A stretch of DNA of 64,000 bases from Candidatus Poribacteria bacterium (GCA_026710795.1 JAPOQK010000095.1:92083-156082); one strand, 5' to 3'. Shown: positions 18,353-27,852, counted from the stretch's first letter. Notes: generated from the letters alone by a model not told the origin. Made by a program: numbers and translations.

Positions 18353-20241
18353 AAACCCACTCCATTTTTCACAAGAGTGTTGTCAGGGATAGAGGTGTTT
18401 TGTGGGTTTTCAGATGAAGGGTTTTTCGTAGGTTGGCTGGTGTAAGTACCAGTTGTAGACGTATTTCTTCTGTTTTTCTCTACATATTGTCTGCTGATAT
18501 TGTTTCTATTTCTTGGAACGGAGTCAAATAACCCTATTCTGTCACTATATTCAAGCGTTTGCTGAGCAATCCGTTTAAAGACAGGGGCAGCAACAAGTCC
18601 ACTAAATCTTGCACCACTGGGTTCATCAATCGTTACAATAATTGCAATCTTGGGGTTGTCAGCGGGGAGAAATCCCATAAAAGACATTACCTCTTTACCC
18701 GCAGCATAACCTTTACCTTTTTCTGCTTTCTGCGCTGTTCCGGTTTTACCAGCTATACTAATACCTTCAATTCTTGCTCTCATTCCACTGCCCTTTTCAA
18801 CGACACCAACAAGAATTTCAGTCATCTTTCTGCTAGTTTCTGAATGTAATACTCTCCGAACTTGTATAGGTTGATTCTTTTTAATAAGATTACCTCGGTC
18901 ATCGCGTATTTCTTTTGTAATATAAGGTCGGTGCAGTGTTCCACCATTCGCTATAGCAGCTAAAGCGTTCACCATCTGTAACGGGGTAACAGAGATACCC
19001 TGTCCAAAAGGGACAGAACCAAGTGAGTTTGTATCCCATTTTCTTAGTGTATATAAACTTCCTATTTGTTCATAGGGCAAGTCAACACCTGTCTTTGCTC
19101 CAAATCCAAACCTATCAACATATTCTTGGAATAACCTAGGTCCTAACCTTTCAACTACCTTAATCATGCCAATGTTACTTGACTTCTGGATCACCTCTGT
19201 AAGACTCAAGTCACCTTTTGCCGAAATATCCTTAATAACACGACGATTAGGAAGACGGTAACGACCATTTTCACAGAAGACTGTAGTTCCTGGTGTCATG
19301 ATACCTTCATTCAATACAGCAGAGGATGCGACCACCTTGAATATTGAACCCGGTTCAAAGAGATACCAAATTCCGAGGTTTCGTTTTGATTCTTCATTGG
19401 CATTTGCTTGGTTATTTATATCATAACTGGGACAACTTGCCATAGCTAATATTTCTGAGGTATCTACTGCAAGTACAATTGCCGTTCCTTTAGACGCATT
19501 CCATTTTTTACACGCTTGTTCAAGTTCTTTTTCTGCTATGTCTTGAATAATTTCATCAATCGTAAGAACTACATTACATCCGCTATTTCCAAGGGTTGCA
19601 GTAGATGAAGTGTCTTGTAGAGAGACAGATTGTAACCCAACTTTTCCTTGTGGTAGAGGGGAATGTACTTTCTGAAGAAAAGTGTGATATTGGTATTCGA
19701 TTCCTTCGCCATGATTTAGATCATTCAGGTATCCAATGACCTGTGATGCCAACTGCTTTTTTGGATATAAACGTTCAGGTTCAATCTCAATTTTAAGCCC
19801 TCGGTGTTTATTAGTAATGTTAAGAATATCGTCATACCTATCGTATTCTATACCTTTTTTAAGCCAAACAAATTCGACGTACTCTCCATTTCGTTTGCGT
19901 TTGAGTGTTGATAATAATTCGGAGGTAGTGCTATCCAATAACGGTGCCAATGCTGAAGCAACGGTATGTGCGTTAGATTTTCTATTAAAGGTTTTGGGGT
20001 CCGCACTCACCGATATTAAGTCTTGGCTAATACCTAAAACAGTACCATGCCTATCAAGTATCTTCCCTCGTTTTACATCATTTTTATCTGAAGTACGCCA
20101 ATCGTGTCTGGATGCTTCTGAGGTACCACCCATAGGTATCTGTAGTTTGAATAACTTGCCTATCAATAGTAAAAACCCTAATTGCAAGACTATTAGGATA
20201 ACTACCAGTCGTCGAATTGAAAGATATGTATTATTTTTCAT
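18349..20241 (-). CDS. ftsI: Septal penicillin-binding protein FtsI (PBP3)
   Basis: Class B transpeptidase that cross-links septal peptidoglycan together with FtsW. It has a single N-terminal membrane anchor (LVVILIVLQLGFLLLIGKLF), a dimerisation domain and a transpeptidase domain. The active motifs are SIFK (SxxK), SSN in QKSSNIGMI, and KTGTAQ. The start is placed at ATG 20241, giving 630 residues. An upstream in-frame start at 20295 would add 18 residues before the anchor and is less likely. The last 40-50 residues are a Ser/Thr/Asn/Pro-rich tail of low complexity. No PASTA domain is seen. Confidence 0.95.
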   Translation of the reverse strand: MKNNTYLSIRRLVVILIVLQLGFLLLIGKLFKLQIPMGGTSEASRHDWRTSDKNDVKRGKILDRHGTVLGISQDLISVSADPKTFNRKSNAHTVASALAPLLDSTTSELLSTLKRKRNGEYVEFVWLKKGIEYDRYDDILNITNKHRGLKIEIEPERLYPKKQLASQVIGYLNDLNHGEGIEYQYHTFLQKVHSPLPQGKVGLQSVSLQDTSSTATLGNSGCNVVLTIDEIIQDIAEKELEQACKKWNASKGTAIVLAVDTSEILAMASCPSYDINNQANANEESKRNLGIWYLFEPGSIFKVVASSAVLNEGIMTPGTTVFCENGRYRLPNRRVIKDISAKGDLSLTEVIQKSSNIGMIKVVERLGPRLFQEYVDRFGFGAKTGVDLPYEQIGSLYTLRKWDTNSLGSVPFGQGISVTPLQMVNALAAIANGGTLHRPYITKEIRDDRGNLIKKNQPIQVRRVLHSETSRKMTEILVGVVEKGSGMRARIEGISIAGKTGTAQKAEKGKGYAAGKEVMSFMGFLPADNPKIAIIVTIDEPSGARFSGLVAAPVFKRIAQQTLEYSDRIGLFDSVPRNRNNISRQYVEKNRRNTSTTGTYTSQPTKNPSSENPQNTSIPDNTLVKNGVGL

Positions 20242-20386
20242 AGTCTGATTTTCTCTTTCAGATATAATGTGACAAGACACGAAAGTTCTAAACAAATGAT
20301 TGTGTGTCGTCCGAGGTATTGAACAAGCCTTTCTGATATATTCAATGCAAGATATGTTAACTAATCTTACAATCTATCCAGTCATG

Positions 20387-20710
20387 CTATCTATCGTGAA
20401 GTTCTAATGATTTAAATAAAGGTTCAACTAAGCCTAATTCCTTTATAAGTGATCGAACCCTTTCAACATCGGTTAATGCGTTTTCCTCCAACTCAAGTTT
20501 TCGGATTTCGTCTTGTATTTTCTCACGCTGCTTTTCAAATGTAGGTTTACGTTGTAGAAAAACGCTTTTGGCATAAGATGAAAACCATACACTTGCGCCA
20601 AATACACATAGAGATAACCCTAACACCAAATAAACAAATAACATTGCAACTTTTGGTTCCGGATCTGGCTTTTGATTAAACAACGGACTGTAAGTTGTCG
20701 GATTTTGCAT
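20387..20710 (-). CDS. ftsL: FtsL-like cell division protein
   Basis: A 107-residue bitopic protein: a short cytoplasmic tail, one membrane helix at about 23-45 (AMLFVYLVLGLSLCVFGASV), then a charged region predicted to form a coiled coil (KQREKIQDEIRKLELEENALTDVERV). This is the FtsL/FtsB layout. The place between rsmH and ftsI is the classical ftsL position, which is the main evidence because FtsL sequences diverge strongly. Confidence 0.8.
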   Translation of the reverse strand: MQNPTTYSPLFNQKPDPEPKVAMLFVYLVLGLSLCVFGASVWFSSYAKSVFLQRKPTFEKQREKIQDEIRKLELEENALTDVERVRSLIKELGLVEPLFKSLELHDR

Positions 20711-20767
20711 TTTATAATTTATACGATAGATTTTAAATATTGATACAAATTTTCAGATCAAATATAG

Positions 20768-21727
20768 TCAAACCCTAATTGCAACACGCAATTTACCACT
20801 ACGCGCTCGTGGATTTGCCTCAATTTCACTTTTTGATGGCACTAAAGGTCTGTTTGTAATGATATCCAACGACTTTTTATGTTCACAGATACAAACAGGT
20901 GTTTTCGGTGGACATATACAAGATTTTGCGTGTTTTCGATATATTTGCTTAACTATCCGATCTTCAAGTGAATGAAAACTGATAATACAGATACTTCCAC
21001 CAATTTTTAACATTGAGATAGCTGACTCTACACCTAATTTTAGATTTTCAAGCTCGGAGTTAACTTCAATCCGTAACGCTTGAAAAACTCGAGTGGCAGG
21101 ATGAATGCTTTTTCTTTTATGTAGGGATGCTTTCGAACGTTTGGCATTGTTTGAATATACGTTTTCTATTATGTCTGCAAGTTGTCGGGTAGTCGTTATC
21201 TGTTGCTCAGAACGTACTGCGACAATCTTGCGAACAATCTGTTTCGCATAACGTTCTTCGCCATATTCTCTAAATATCTGAATCAGTTTGTCTGGAGAAC
21301 TATTGTTGATGACATCTGATGCTGATATAGATATCTGTGTATCCATCCGCATATCCAAGGGACCTGATTGTTGAAAACTGAATCCTCTTGCCGGAGAGTC
21401 CAGCTGCAATGAAGATACACCCAGATCCATCAATACTCCATCAACTTTGGAAATACTTTGCAATTCCAATAACTGCTGAAGTTGGGCAAAGTTCCCATGT
21501 ATCAAACTGAGCCGATCTTTGAAGGAGTGCAGTCTTTTCTTAGCAATTGCAAGTGCATCCACATCCCTGTCAATGCCTATCAACCGCCCAGAAGGCAGAG
21601 ATCTCTGTAAAATCCAAAGACCATGTCCACCTAATCCGATTGTTGCATCAACGTAAATCCCTTCTGAATTCGGTTTGATAAAATCAAGTATTTCGTTACG
21701 TAAAACAGGGATGTGTGTTTCCGACAT
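20768..21727 (-). CDS. rsmH: 16S rRNA (cytosine-1402-N4)-methyltransferase RsmH
   Basis: S-adenosylmethionine-dependent methyltransferase (formerly MraW) acting on C1402 of 16S rRNA. The 319 residues start with HIPVLRNEILDFI. The SAM motif is YVDATIGLGGHG, followed by GVLMDLGVSSLQLD and the C-terminal motif ISFHSLEDRIVKQ. A short cysteine-containing segment (SCICPPKTPVCICEH) occurs before the C-terminus. A ribosome binding site AGGTGA precedes the ATG. It is the first gene of the dcw cluster here. The mraZ gene, which normally precedes it, is absent and repeats lie there instead. Confidence 0.96.
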   Translation of the reverse strand: MSETHIPVLRNEILDFIKPNSEGIYVDATIGLGGHGLWILQRSLPSGRLIGIDRDVDALAIAKKRLHSFKDRLSLIHGNFAQLQQLLELQSISKVDGVLMDLGVSSLQLDSPARGFSFQQSGPLDMRMDTQISISASDVINNSSPDKLIQIFREYGEERYAKQIVRKIVAVRSEQQITTTRQLADIIENVYSNNAKRSKASLHKRKSIHPATRVFQALRIEVNSELENLKLGVESAISMLKIGGSICIISFHSLEDRIVKQIYRKHAKSCICPPKTPVCICEHKKSLDIITNRPLVPSKSEIEANPRARSGKLRVAIRV

Positions 21728-22541
21728 AAGTCACCTACAAACATAATATAGCAAGAATGATGCCAATTATTCTATAGTAGGAGGGAACTCCGATTCCCGA
21801 ATATCAATCTAATTATAATGAATTCTAAAGATAATTAGATATTACACACGTAGGTCGGAGCGAGCAAAGCGATCTCCGACATGGGGTAAACCCAATAAAA
21901 ACATACGTGTCGTAGGTCGCTTCGTTCGTTCCGATCTCCGGTTTTTGTTAATAAGTCGCGTAATCCTCGCTGAACATTTCAATAATTGTTTATTATAACA
22001 ATTCTGATGATATGGGTTATCTTTTCTTCTACAAGCTTTTAGTTTGTGCCGTATTACACTACCACCCAAAACCGGTAATGGGATATTATATTTAGAGTCA
22101 TTCCTGACTAATATTGTCATAAATAAGCCGTTATCCCAGTTGTAGTAAGGGTTTGTGGCTTTATACAAAAATTGCCAAAATTGTAATTGACTCTAAAAAC
22201 TCTAAAGTATGACATTTTAGACCAGTCAATTATCGCGAATATATTCTAAAAGAGTTTTCTTAAACTTATTATGTGTGCAGAGGTAAAACTTGCTTGAAAT
22301 CAAGCCTATCCTTCCTACTTTATTTTTATTCATCGTTGAGAAATAGGACAAATTGAATGACTGATTCACATCAAAATTTATCTTGTATTTTGTTCTTGTT
22401 ATTGGTATACTTAAAATCTGAATCCTCGTAAAATTATTCGGTCTATTTACACATTATGTGTCAAATTTAAGACACATTTCAATGTACAATTGTAGATTAT
22501 AGATCTGTTTCTTTTTTGGTCAGCATGCTAATAATAAATAG
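21728..22541. other. Intergenic region between rsmH and nadD, 814 bases
   Basis: This separates the minus-strand dcw cluster from the plus-strand nadD group, so it should contain divergent promoters; no convincing pair of boxes could be assigned. It holds two inverted copies of the GTAGGTCGGAG palindrome (21850-21941). An open frame that crosses them is not believed to be a gene. The rest is AT-rich and shows no feature I can name. There is no mraZ. Confidence 0.6.
21850..21941. repeat. Paired REP-like palindromes in opposite orientation
   Basis: Copy A (21850-21882) runs GTAGGTCGGAGCGAGC...CTCCGACAT on the plus strand. Copy B (21912-21941) is the same element on the minus strand with changes (TCGGAACGAACGAAGCGACC). 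Each copy has its own GTCGGAG/CTCCGAC-type stem, and the pair can also fold together into one long hairpin. Related copies lie at 34279, 63604 and 63843. Confidence 0.75.
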
Positions 22542-23123
22542 ATGAAAATAGCAATCATGGGGGGCACATTTAATCCTATCCATTATGCACATTTGGTAAG
22601 TGCCGAACAGGTGCGTGAGGGTTTAGGTTACGATAAAATACTGTTTGTTCCCGCAGCACGTCCTCCACACAAAATCCAACCGGATATCGTTTCTGCTGAG
22701 CATCGCTATCAAATGGTGAAGTTAGCAACTGCAGATAATCCATATTTTGAAGTGTCACGGATTGAATTGGATCGCGCAGGACCCTCTTACACAATTCAGA
22801 CTATCAAAACGTTAAGAAAACTGTACGGTGAATCAACTGAACTTGCATGGATTATAGGCGCGGATTCTTTGATTGAATACAATATATGGAAAGATTTTGA
22901 TGAAGTCCTCAAACAGTGTACAATGATTGCTACAACGCGTCCAAATTACGATTTAGAACTTGTTCCATCAGAAATCAGAGACCGCGTGATTACTTATCGA
23001 ATTACAGGTTTTGACATGTCAGCAACTGAGATACGAAATCGTATTCGTAATAACACTTCTATCAGATATCTTGTTCCCCAAGCAGTTGCAGCTTATATTG
23101 ACCAACAGCAATTATATAGATGA
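22542..23123 (+). CDS. nadD: Nicotinate-nucleotide adenylyltransferase NadD
   Basis: Converts nicotinate mononucleotide and ATP to deamido-NAD in NAD synthesis. The 193 residues show the nucleotidyltransferase signature GGTFNPIHYAH at the N-terminus, AARPPHK, the GADSL segment and the C-terminal SATEIRNRI motif that contacts ATP. Length and motifs are typical. It starts a plus-strand group with yacG, yqeK and rsfS; the association nadD-yqeK-rsfS is widely conserved. Confidence 0.95.
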   Translation: MKIAIMGGTFNPIHYAHLVSAEQVREGLGYDKILFVPAARPPHKIQPDIVSAEHRYQMVKLATADNPYFEVSRIELDRAGPSYTIQTIKTLRKLYGESTELAWIIGADSLIEYNIWKDFDEVLKQCTMIATTRPNYDLELVPSEIRDRVITYRITGFDMSATEIRNRIRNNTSIRYLVPQAVAAYIDQQQLYR

Positions 23124-23196
23124 GAAGAGAATAAATAGATCATAAAAGACAATTATTCCACTATATAAGCTAAGAATTAGTTTGAAAAGGAGTAAT

Positions 23197-23454
23197 ATGC
23201 AACTGAAATGTAGCCTCTGTGGAAAACCTTATGAATTTGTTTATATCAAAGATGAACCTTTACCAGCACATTTTCCGTTTTGTAGTAAAAGGTGTAAGTC
23301 GATTGATTTGGGTAAATGGCTAAACGAGGATTATCGTATTAGCACTCCATTGCCAGAATCTGAAGAATTAACGAAACTTGACGAAGAAACCTTTTCAGAA
23401 AAACAGGTAGAAACACTTCTAAAATTACTTGAAAATGAAATGGATACAGAATAA
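23197..23454 (+). CDS. yacG: Small zinc protein of the YacG type
   Basis: An 85-residue protein with four cysteines in a treble-clef pattern: CSLCGKPYEF near the N-terminus and FCSKRCKSIDLGKWLNEDYRI about 20 residues later. The C-xx-C ... C-xxx-C pattern followed by D-LGKW is diagnostic of YacG (DUF329), which in E. coli binds and inhibits DNA gyrase. The start is fixed at ATG 23197 by an AAAAGGAG ribosome binding site at 23185-23192; an upstream in-frame TTG at 23182 overlaps that site and is rejected. The acidic C-terminal half is expected to be flexible. Confidence 0.9.
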   Translation: MQLKCSLCGKPYEFVYIKDEPLPAHFPFCSKRCKSIDLGKWLNEDYRISTPLPESEELTKLDEETFSEKQVETLLKLLENEMDTE

Positions 23455-23525
23455 TCGATTATCCATTCATTCAACAAATTCTGCGTGAGCCTATTCTATG
23501 GAATGTATGCAATATTAATAGAAAC

Positions 23526-24188
23526 ATGACCATAACAAAGATAAATACAGTAAACAGAAACATTGTTTTTTCGTTTCCAACATTATCAGAACTCAGGGAA
23601 CATCCAAAATCTGTAGAAATACAGCGTCATCTTACAGAGAAACTTTCTCCAGAACGTTATGAACACGTTATCTCTGTTCAGGAAACCGCAGTAGGATTAG
23701 CAAAATGTCACAACGCGGATCTTTGGAAAACAAGTTTGGCTGCACTGTTACATGATATAGCAAAATGGATGAGTGATGATGAACTGTACAAGGCAGTATC
23801 GCTTTATGGAATAGAACTTGACCCGATTGAAAAGATAATGCCAGCGTTATTACACGCCATCGTTGGGGTGAAATATGCAATTGATTTATTCGAAATAACT
23901 GATTTGGACATCCTTGAAGCAATCCGATGCCACACAACAGGGAACGCATCAATGGGTTTAACAGCAAAATTAATATATGTCGCAGATTTTGCAGAACCGA
24001 ACAGGGAATACAAAGAGGCTGCACAAGTAAGATTATTAGCAGAAACCGACTTAGATCAAGCTGTCCATACAGTTGCTCAATATAAGATTAAATATCTGCT
24101 GCAAAATGGTGGTATTATTCATCCAAATACTATCAATACATATAACAGTACTTTAGTCAAGACCCGAATAGATAACATTAAAAGTTAA
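23526..24188 (+). CDS. yqeK: YqeK-family HD-domain nucleotide hydrolase
   Basis: A 220-residue HD-domain protein. The core shows H-VISVQETAVGLAKCHN, the HD pair in ALLHDIAKWM, LLHAIVG and a downstream HTTGNASMG segment, the usual YqeK arrangement. YqeK proteins symmetrically cleave diadenosine tetraphosphate. The neighbours nadD and rsfS are its standard partners. About 30 N-terminal residues precede the domain; a shorter start is possible but no better ribosome binding site was seen. Confidence 0.88.
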   Translation: MTITKINTVNRNIVFSFPTLSELREHPKSVEIQRHLTEKLSPERYEHVISVQETAVGLAKCHNADLWKTSLAALLHDIAKWMSDDELYKAVSLYGIELDPIEKIMPALLHAIVGVKYAIDLFEITDLDILEAIRCHTTGNASMGLTAKLIYVADFAEPNREYKEAAQVRLLAETDLDQAVHTVAQYKIKYLLQNGGIIHPNTINTYNSTLVKTRIDNIKS

Positions 24189-24261
24189 TCTTGCTGCAGA
24201 TGAAAATGAATAATTATAAGTCCAGGGAATTGATTTATCTAATGATTAGGAGAACTATTTG

Positions 24262-24711
24262 ATGGAAACAAATAACACTTTAGAAATAGTAAAAGATGCT
24301 GCATCGGCAGCCGTTAGTCGTCGTGCACAGGATCCCGTGATTCTTGATCTGCGTGAACTGGATTGTTTTACCGATTATTTTGCGATTTTCAGCGGTATCT
24401 CAGATGTACAAGTTGAAGGTATTTCAGAAGCAATCTTAGAGGAGCTTCAAGAAAAATGGCATCAGCAACCATGGCATCGGGAAGGTGCGAATAAAGCGGA
24501 TTGGATATTATTGGACTATGTTGACTTTGTTATCCACATCTTTTTGAATGAGAGACGTTCTTACTATAATCTGGAACGTTTATGGGCAGAAGCACCGCAT
24601 ATAGATTTACCAGAGATGGAAGGCATACCAGTGATGGATATACAAGAAGAATATGATGAGGATGAACTGGTGCTTGGACTTGTTCCTGATGATGGAAAAG
24701 GACAATCATAA
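24262..24711 (+). CDS. rsfS: Ribosomal silencing factor RsfS
   Basis: Binds ribosomal protein uL14 and blocks subunit joining when translation must be slowed. It shows the family core: VILDLRELDCFTDYFAIFSG, QVEGISEAILEEL, and WILLDYVDFVIHIFLNERRSYYNLERLWAEA. The start is ATG 24262 behind AGGAGA (24248-24253); the preceding TTG codon is also in frame. The 149-residue protein carries an acidic C-terminal extension of about 30 residues (MDIQEEYDEDELVLG...). Confidence 0.94.
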   Translation: METNNTLEIVKDAASAAVSRRAQDPVILDLRELDCFTDYFAIFSGISDVQVEGISEAILEELQEKWHQQPWHREGANKADWILLDYVDFVIHIFLNERRSYYNLERLWAEAPHIDLPEMEGIPVMDIQEEYDEDELVLGLVPDDGKGQS

Positions 24712-24763
24712 GGTTAGACGATTGTTGAATAGGTTGTAAAATAATGTTGGAAAAGCAAAGAAT

Positions 24764-25498
24764 TCAATCAACATTACTGAGGAGGACGGTGACATTATCA
24801 GTGCCACCATAAGCAAGTGCTCTACTGATTAAGTTTTCGCTGGCAGCTTCAAGCGAGGGGGCTGATGAGATGATATTGCGAGTTTCCGTATCATCGGTTA
24901 TTAGGTCGTGTAAACCATCAGTACATGCAAGAACAATATCGCCAGGGGCAAGTGGAAAGATGTCCGTGGCAGGAGTTATCTCTTCCGATAAACCTACAGC
25001 TTGGGTAATGATATTTCGTTTCGCGTGGATACGTCCTTCTTCGGGGGTAATCTCACCCTTCTCAATCATTTTTTGAACTAATGAGTCATCGGTTGTAATC
25101 TGAGTAAGAATGTCATTATGGAGGACATATAGACGGCTGTCACCAATATGAACATAGGCAAGATAACTCGGTGTGACAAAACCTGCAGTTAGTGTGGTTC
25201 CCATCCTTTGATATTGAAGAGACTCCTGGCCCATGTTATATACCCGCTGATTTGCTTCAATGGCAAGTTTTTGTAATATATTAAGTCTGTTGATTGGTCC
25301 TAAATCACTTGCAGGAATTGGTGTTTCGGCAACCCATTCCTCAAAGACTTGGAGTGCAATCCGACTTGCTATATCACCACGCGCATGTCCACTCATACCG
25401 TCAGCAATCGCAAACAGTCGGTTTTTTTCATCAAAAAAGTATGAATCTTCGTTTCTATCACGAAGATTACCTATATCTGTTTTGGCTATAAAGTTCAT
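24764..25498 (-). CDS. PP2C-family serine/threonine protein phosphatase
   Basis: Metal-dependent phosphatase of about 244 residues. All main PP2C motifs are visible: DRNEDSYFFD, ADGMSGHARGD (metal-binding aspartate and glycine), MGTTLTAGFV, HIGDSRLY, ACTDGLHDLITD and GGTDNVTVLL. It resembles Stp/PrpC enzymes that reverse Hanks-type kinases. No kinase gene lies in this window. The start is placed at ATG 25498 behind GGGGAAGG; an upstream start at 25528 would run into the divergent promoter region. It is transcribed away from the beta-propeller gene. Confidence 0.93.
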   Translation of the reverse strand: MNFIAKTDIGNLRDRNEDSYFFDEKNRLFAIADGMSGHARGDIASRIALQVFEEWVAETPIPASDLGPINRLNILQKLAIEANQRVYNMGQESLQYQRMGTTLTAGFVTPSYLAYVHIGDSRLYVLHNDILTQITTDDSLVQKMIEKGEITPEEGRIHAKRNIITQAVGLSEEITPATDIFPLAPGDIVLACTDGLHDLITDDTETRNIISSAPSLEAASENLISRALAYGGTDNVTVLLSNVD

Positions 25499-25519
25499 AG
25501 AATGATAGCCTTCCCCTTT

Positions 25520-25543
25520 TGTTAACATGTTATAACGTTAACA
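25520..25543. promoter_or_regulatory. Palindromic operator candidate between divergent genes
   Basis: The arms TGTTAAC (25520-25526) and GTTAACA (25537-25543) form a perfect inverted repeat around an internal palindrome GTTATAAC. It lies between the PP2C phosphatase (minus) and the beta-propeller gene (plus), within 22-42 bases of both start codons. The symmetry suits a dimeric repressor. No cognate regulator gene is adjacent. Confidence 0.4.
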
Positions 25544-25584
25544 TTGTTGGGTTGTTTCAAAATGTCAATATTTGGTGTATGTAT

Positions 25585-26724
25585 ATGACTTTTAACTTCG
25601 GATCTAACTTAAAACTAAGTAGGCTTTCTTCTCCACCCAAACACCACTTCTTCGGTTATTACGGCATTAATCCGTGGGATAAAACAGGTCAGTATCATCT
25701 TGCATTGGAAACAGATTTTCATGCGAATCGTCCGATGGAATCTGATATTGCTAAAGTTGGATTGGTTGACTGTGATACACACGTATTTATTTCATTAGCT
25801 CAAACTTCTGCTTTCAATCTTCAGCAAGGAAGTATGATGCACTGGATAGGTGAGGAATTTACATATAATGATTGGGACAATGGAAATCTTGTTTCACGTG
25901 CTCTGAATCCAGAAACCAAACAGATGCGCACCATTCAAGGTGCTATTGCCGCAGTTTCCCCAACGGAACAACTTGCTATAGGACTGAACTATCAACGCAT
26001 GGCACTCTGCCGAAGCGTTGTAGGATATGCAAGCTCACTACAACCTACGGAAATAAAGGCACAACCTGATGATGACGGTTTATATCTATTAAATCTTCAA
26101 GATGGCACATCAAAACTTGTTCTATCAATTGCAGATGTTGTCTCAAAAGCAAACGATGAAAGACTTGACGGAGGACGTACTTGGTTTAATCATGTCTTAT
26201 TCAATACAGATGGAACACGAGTTCTGTTTTTTTGTCGTATTAGGATAGATAATGGTTTCCTGTCGTCACTATGGACAGTAAATCCAGATGGGACGGATCT
26301 GGAGATGCAGATCCCATTTGGGTATCGCGTTTCTCACTTTGATTGGAAAACACCTACACAAATATTAGTTTCTTCAGATATATTAAATGAGATGGGTTTT
26401 GTTGAATTTACAGACGGAATGCGAAATTTTACGCCTATTGGACGCGGTGTGTTGCCAAACGATGGACACGCTTCGTTTTCACCTGACAGACAATGGTTGT
26501 TATGCGATACATATCCAAAAGGTCCTTCTCGATTGGCAGAACTAATGCTATACGATATTGAAGAAAACAGAAAATATATTCTCGGGGAATTTCATCACGA
26601 TGAGCAGTTTAGTGGGGACGTTCGGTGTGATTTACATCCGCGATGGTCATCAGATGGAATGACAATTACATTTGACTCTGTTCATGAAGATTCAAGACAA
26701 ATATATTGCATTGATCTAACCTAA
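25585..26724 (+). CDS. Beta-propeller protein, oligogalacturonate-lyase-like
   Basis: A protein of about 380 residues with no signal peptide. It shows repeated blades with WD40/TolB-like strand patterns (for example HASFSPDRQWLLCDTYP and HPRWSSDGMTITFDSVHEDSRQIYCIDL). The N-terminal segment PPKHHFFGYYGINPWDKTG and the overall plan recall the seven-bladed oligogalacturonate lyase family (PL22), but catalytic residues were not verified. It may be a non-catalytic or differently acting relative. The start is taken at ATG 25585; ATG 25579 is equally possible. The M19 dipeptidase follows after 75 bases on the same strand. Confidence 0.7.
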   Translation: MTFNFGSNLKLSRLSSPPKHHFFGYYGINPWDKTGQYHLALETDFHANRPMESDIAKVGLVDCDTHVFISLAQTSAFNLQQGSMMHWIGEEFTYNDWDNGNLVSRALNPETKQMRTIQGAIAAVSPTEQLAIGLNYQRMALCRSVVGYASSLQPTEIKAQPDDDGLYLLNLQDGTSKLVLSIADVVSKANDERLDGGRTWFNHVLFNTDGTRVLFFCRIRIDNGFLSSLWTVNPDGTDLEMQIPFGYRVSHFDWKTPTQILVSSDILNEMGFVEFTDGMRNFTPIGRGVLPNDGHASFSPDRQWLLCDTYPKGPSRLAELMLYDIEENRKYILGEFHHDEQFSGDVRCDLHPRWSSDGMTITFDSVHEDSRQIYCIDLT

Positions 26725-26799
26725 TGTAGAAATACAATAGAACCTGAATACTATTATGTCTTGCAATGAAGTATTATTGTAATAAAAAGGAATTAACAA

Positions 26800-27852
26800 A
26801 TGTCAGAATCCATTTCAATTCATGATTTACATGCACAATCTATCGTAATAGATTCACACAATGATTCCATCGTTGCCCATATACGTCGTGGGAACATAAG
26901 TCTGGCAGATGAACATACAAAAAATCCAAACTTACATAGTGGAACAATTTCCTACTTACGTGGACGAGTTCCTCCAGAAGAGGATGCTATTGGTATTCAG
27001 CTTAATATACCAAAGATGCGTGAGGGTGGGATAGATGTAGCCTTTTTTGCGGTTGATGTAACACGCGCATGGAAAAATCATCTCTCTTATGCATTAGACG
27101 CGTTTGGTTGGTTCAATGCAGAGGTCGAAGCGAACGCAACGGATATCCGTATTGTTCGAAAAGCAGCTGATATCCGTGCTGCCAAGGTAGAAGGTAAACT
27201 TGCAGCTGTTCTTGCAATAGAAAATAGTGAAGCTGTCGAACGTAGCTTAAATATACTGAAATCACTTTATCTGCTTGGTGTCCGCTCAATTGGATTAACA
27301 CATAACCCCAACACATGGGCATCTACTGGAAATGATGAGGGAGAGACTGGAGGAGGATTAACAAAATTCGGAATTCAGTTGGTTAAAGAGATGAACAAAC
27401 TCGGTATGCTGGTAGATGTATCACATATTAGTGAACGCGGATTTTGGGATGTACTGGATATAACAGACGCACCCATCATTGCTTCCCATAGTAACTGCAT
27501 GACCTTATGCAATCATGCTCGTAATTTAACCAATGAGCAACTCAAAGCAATCACCGCCAACGGTGGTGTTGTAGGTATTACATTTGTTCCAGGATTTATC
27601 ACTGAGGACGGTTGGAGAAAAAGACCACCCTTTGCACAACTGCTCAATCACATTGAATATGCAATTGATGTCGCTGGACTTGATCATGTCGGTATCGGTT
27701 CAGATTTTGACGGTGGTGGAGATCTGCTAAAGGATGCAACTGAATATCCCAAAATCACCGAAGGTTTGAGTGAACGCGGATATACTGATACGGCAATTCA
27801 GAAGATATTGGGCGGGAATCTATTACGAGTTTTTGAAACCGTATGTGGTTAA
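26800..27852 (+). CDS. M19 (renal-type) membrane dipeptidase family
   Basis: A 350-residue zinc dipeptidase of the amidohydrolase fold. Metal-binding elements are visible: IDSHND (HxD) near residue 18, the glutamate in AIENSEAVE near 135, LTHNPNTWAS, the histidine in VDVSHISERGFWD and ASHSN. The C-terminal HVGIGSDFDGGGD is diagnostic of peptidase M19. No signal peptide is present. The family cleaves dipeptides including those with D-amino acids, and some members act on peptidoglycan-derived or beta-lactam substrates. The ATG has an AAAAGGAA ribosome binding site. It converges on the GT9 gene with 44 bases between them. Confidence 0.93.
   Translation: MSESISIHDLHAQSIVIDSHNDSIVAHIRRGNISLADEHTKNPNLHSGTISYLRGRVPPEEDAIGIQLNIPKMREGGIDVAFFAVDVTRAWKNHLSYALDAFGWFNAEVEANATDIRIVRKAADIRAAKVEGKLAAVLAIENSEAVERSLNILKSLYLLGVRSIGLTHNPNTWASTGNDEGETGGGLTKFGIQLVKEMNKLGMLVDVSHISERGFWDVLDITDAPIIASHSNCMTLCNHARNLTNEQLKAITANGGVVGITFVPGFITEDGWRKRPPFAQLLNHIEYAIDVAGLDHVGIGSDFDGGGDLLKDATEYPKITEGLSERGYTDTAIQKILGGNLLRVFETVCG

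Noticed and set aside
21842..22168. A 108-codon minus-strand frame upstream of rsmH
   Set aside because: It runs through two palindromic repeats, has no ribosome binding site and encodes a low-plausibility basic peptide. The position would suit mraZ but nothing in it resembles MraZ.
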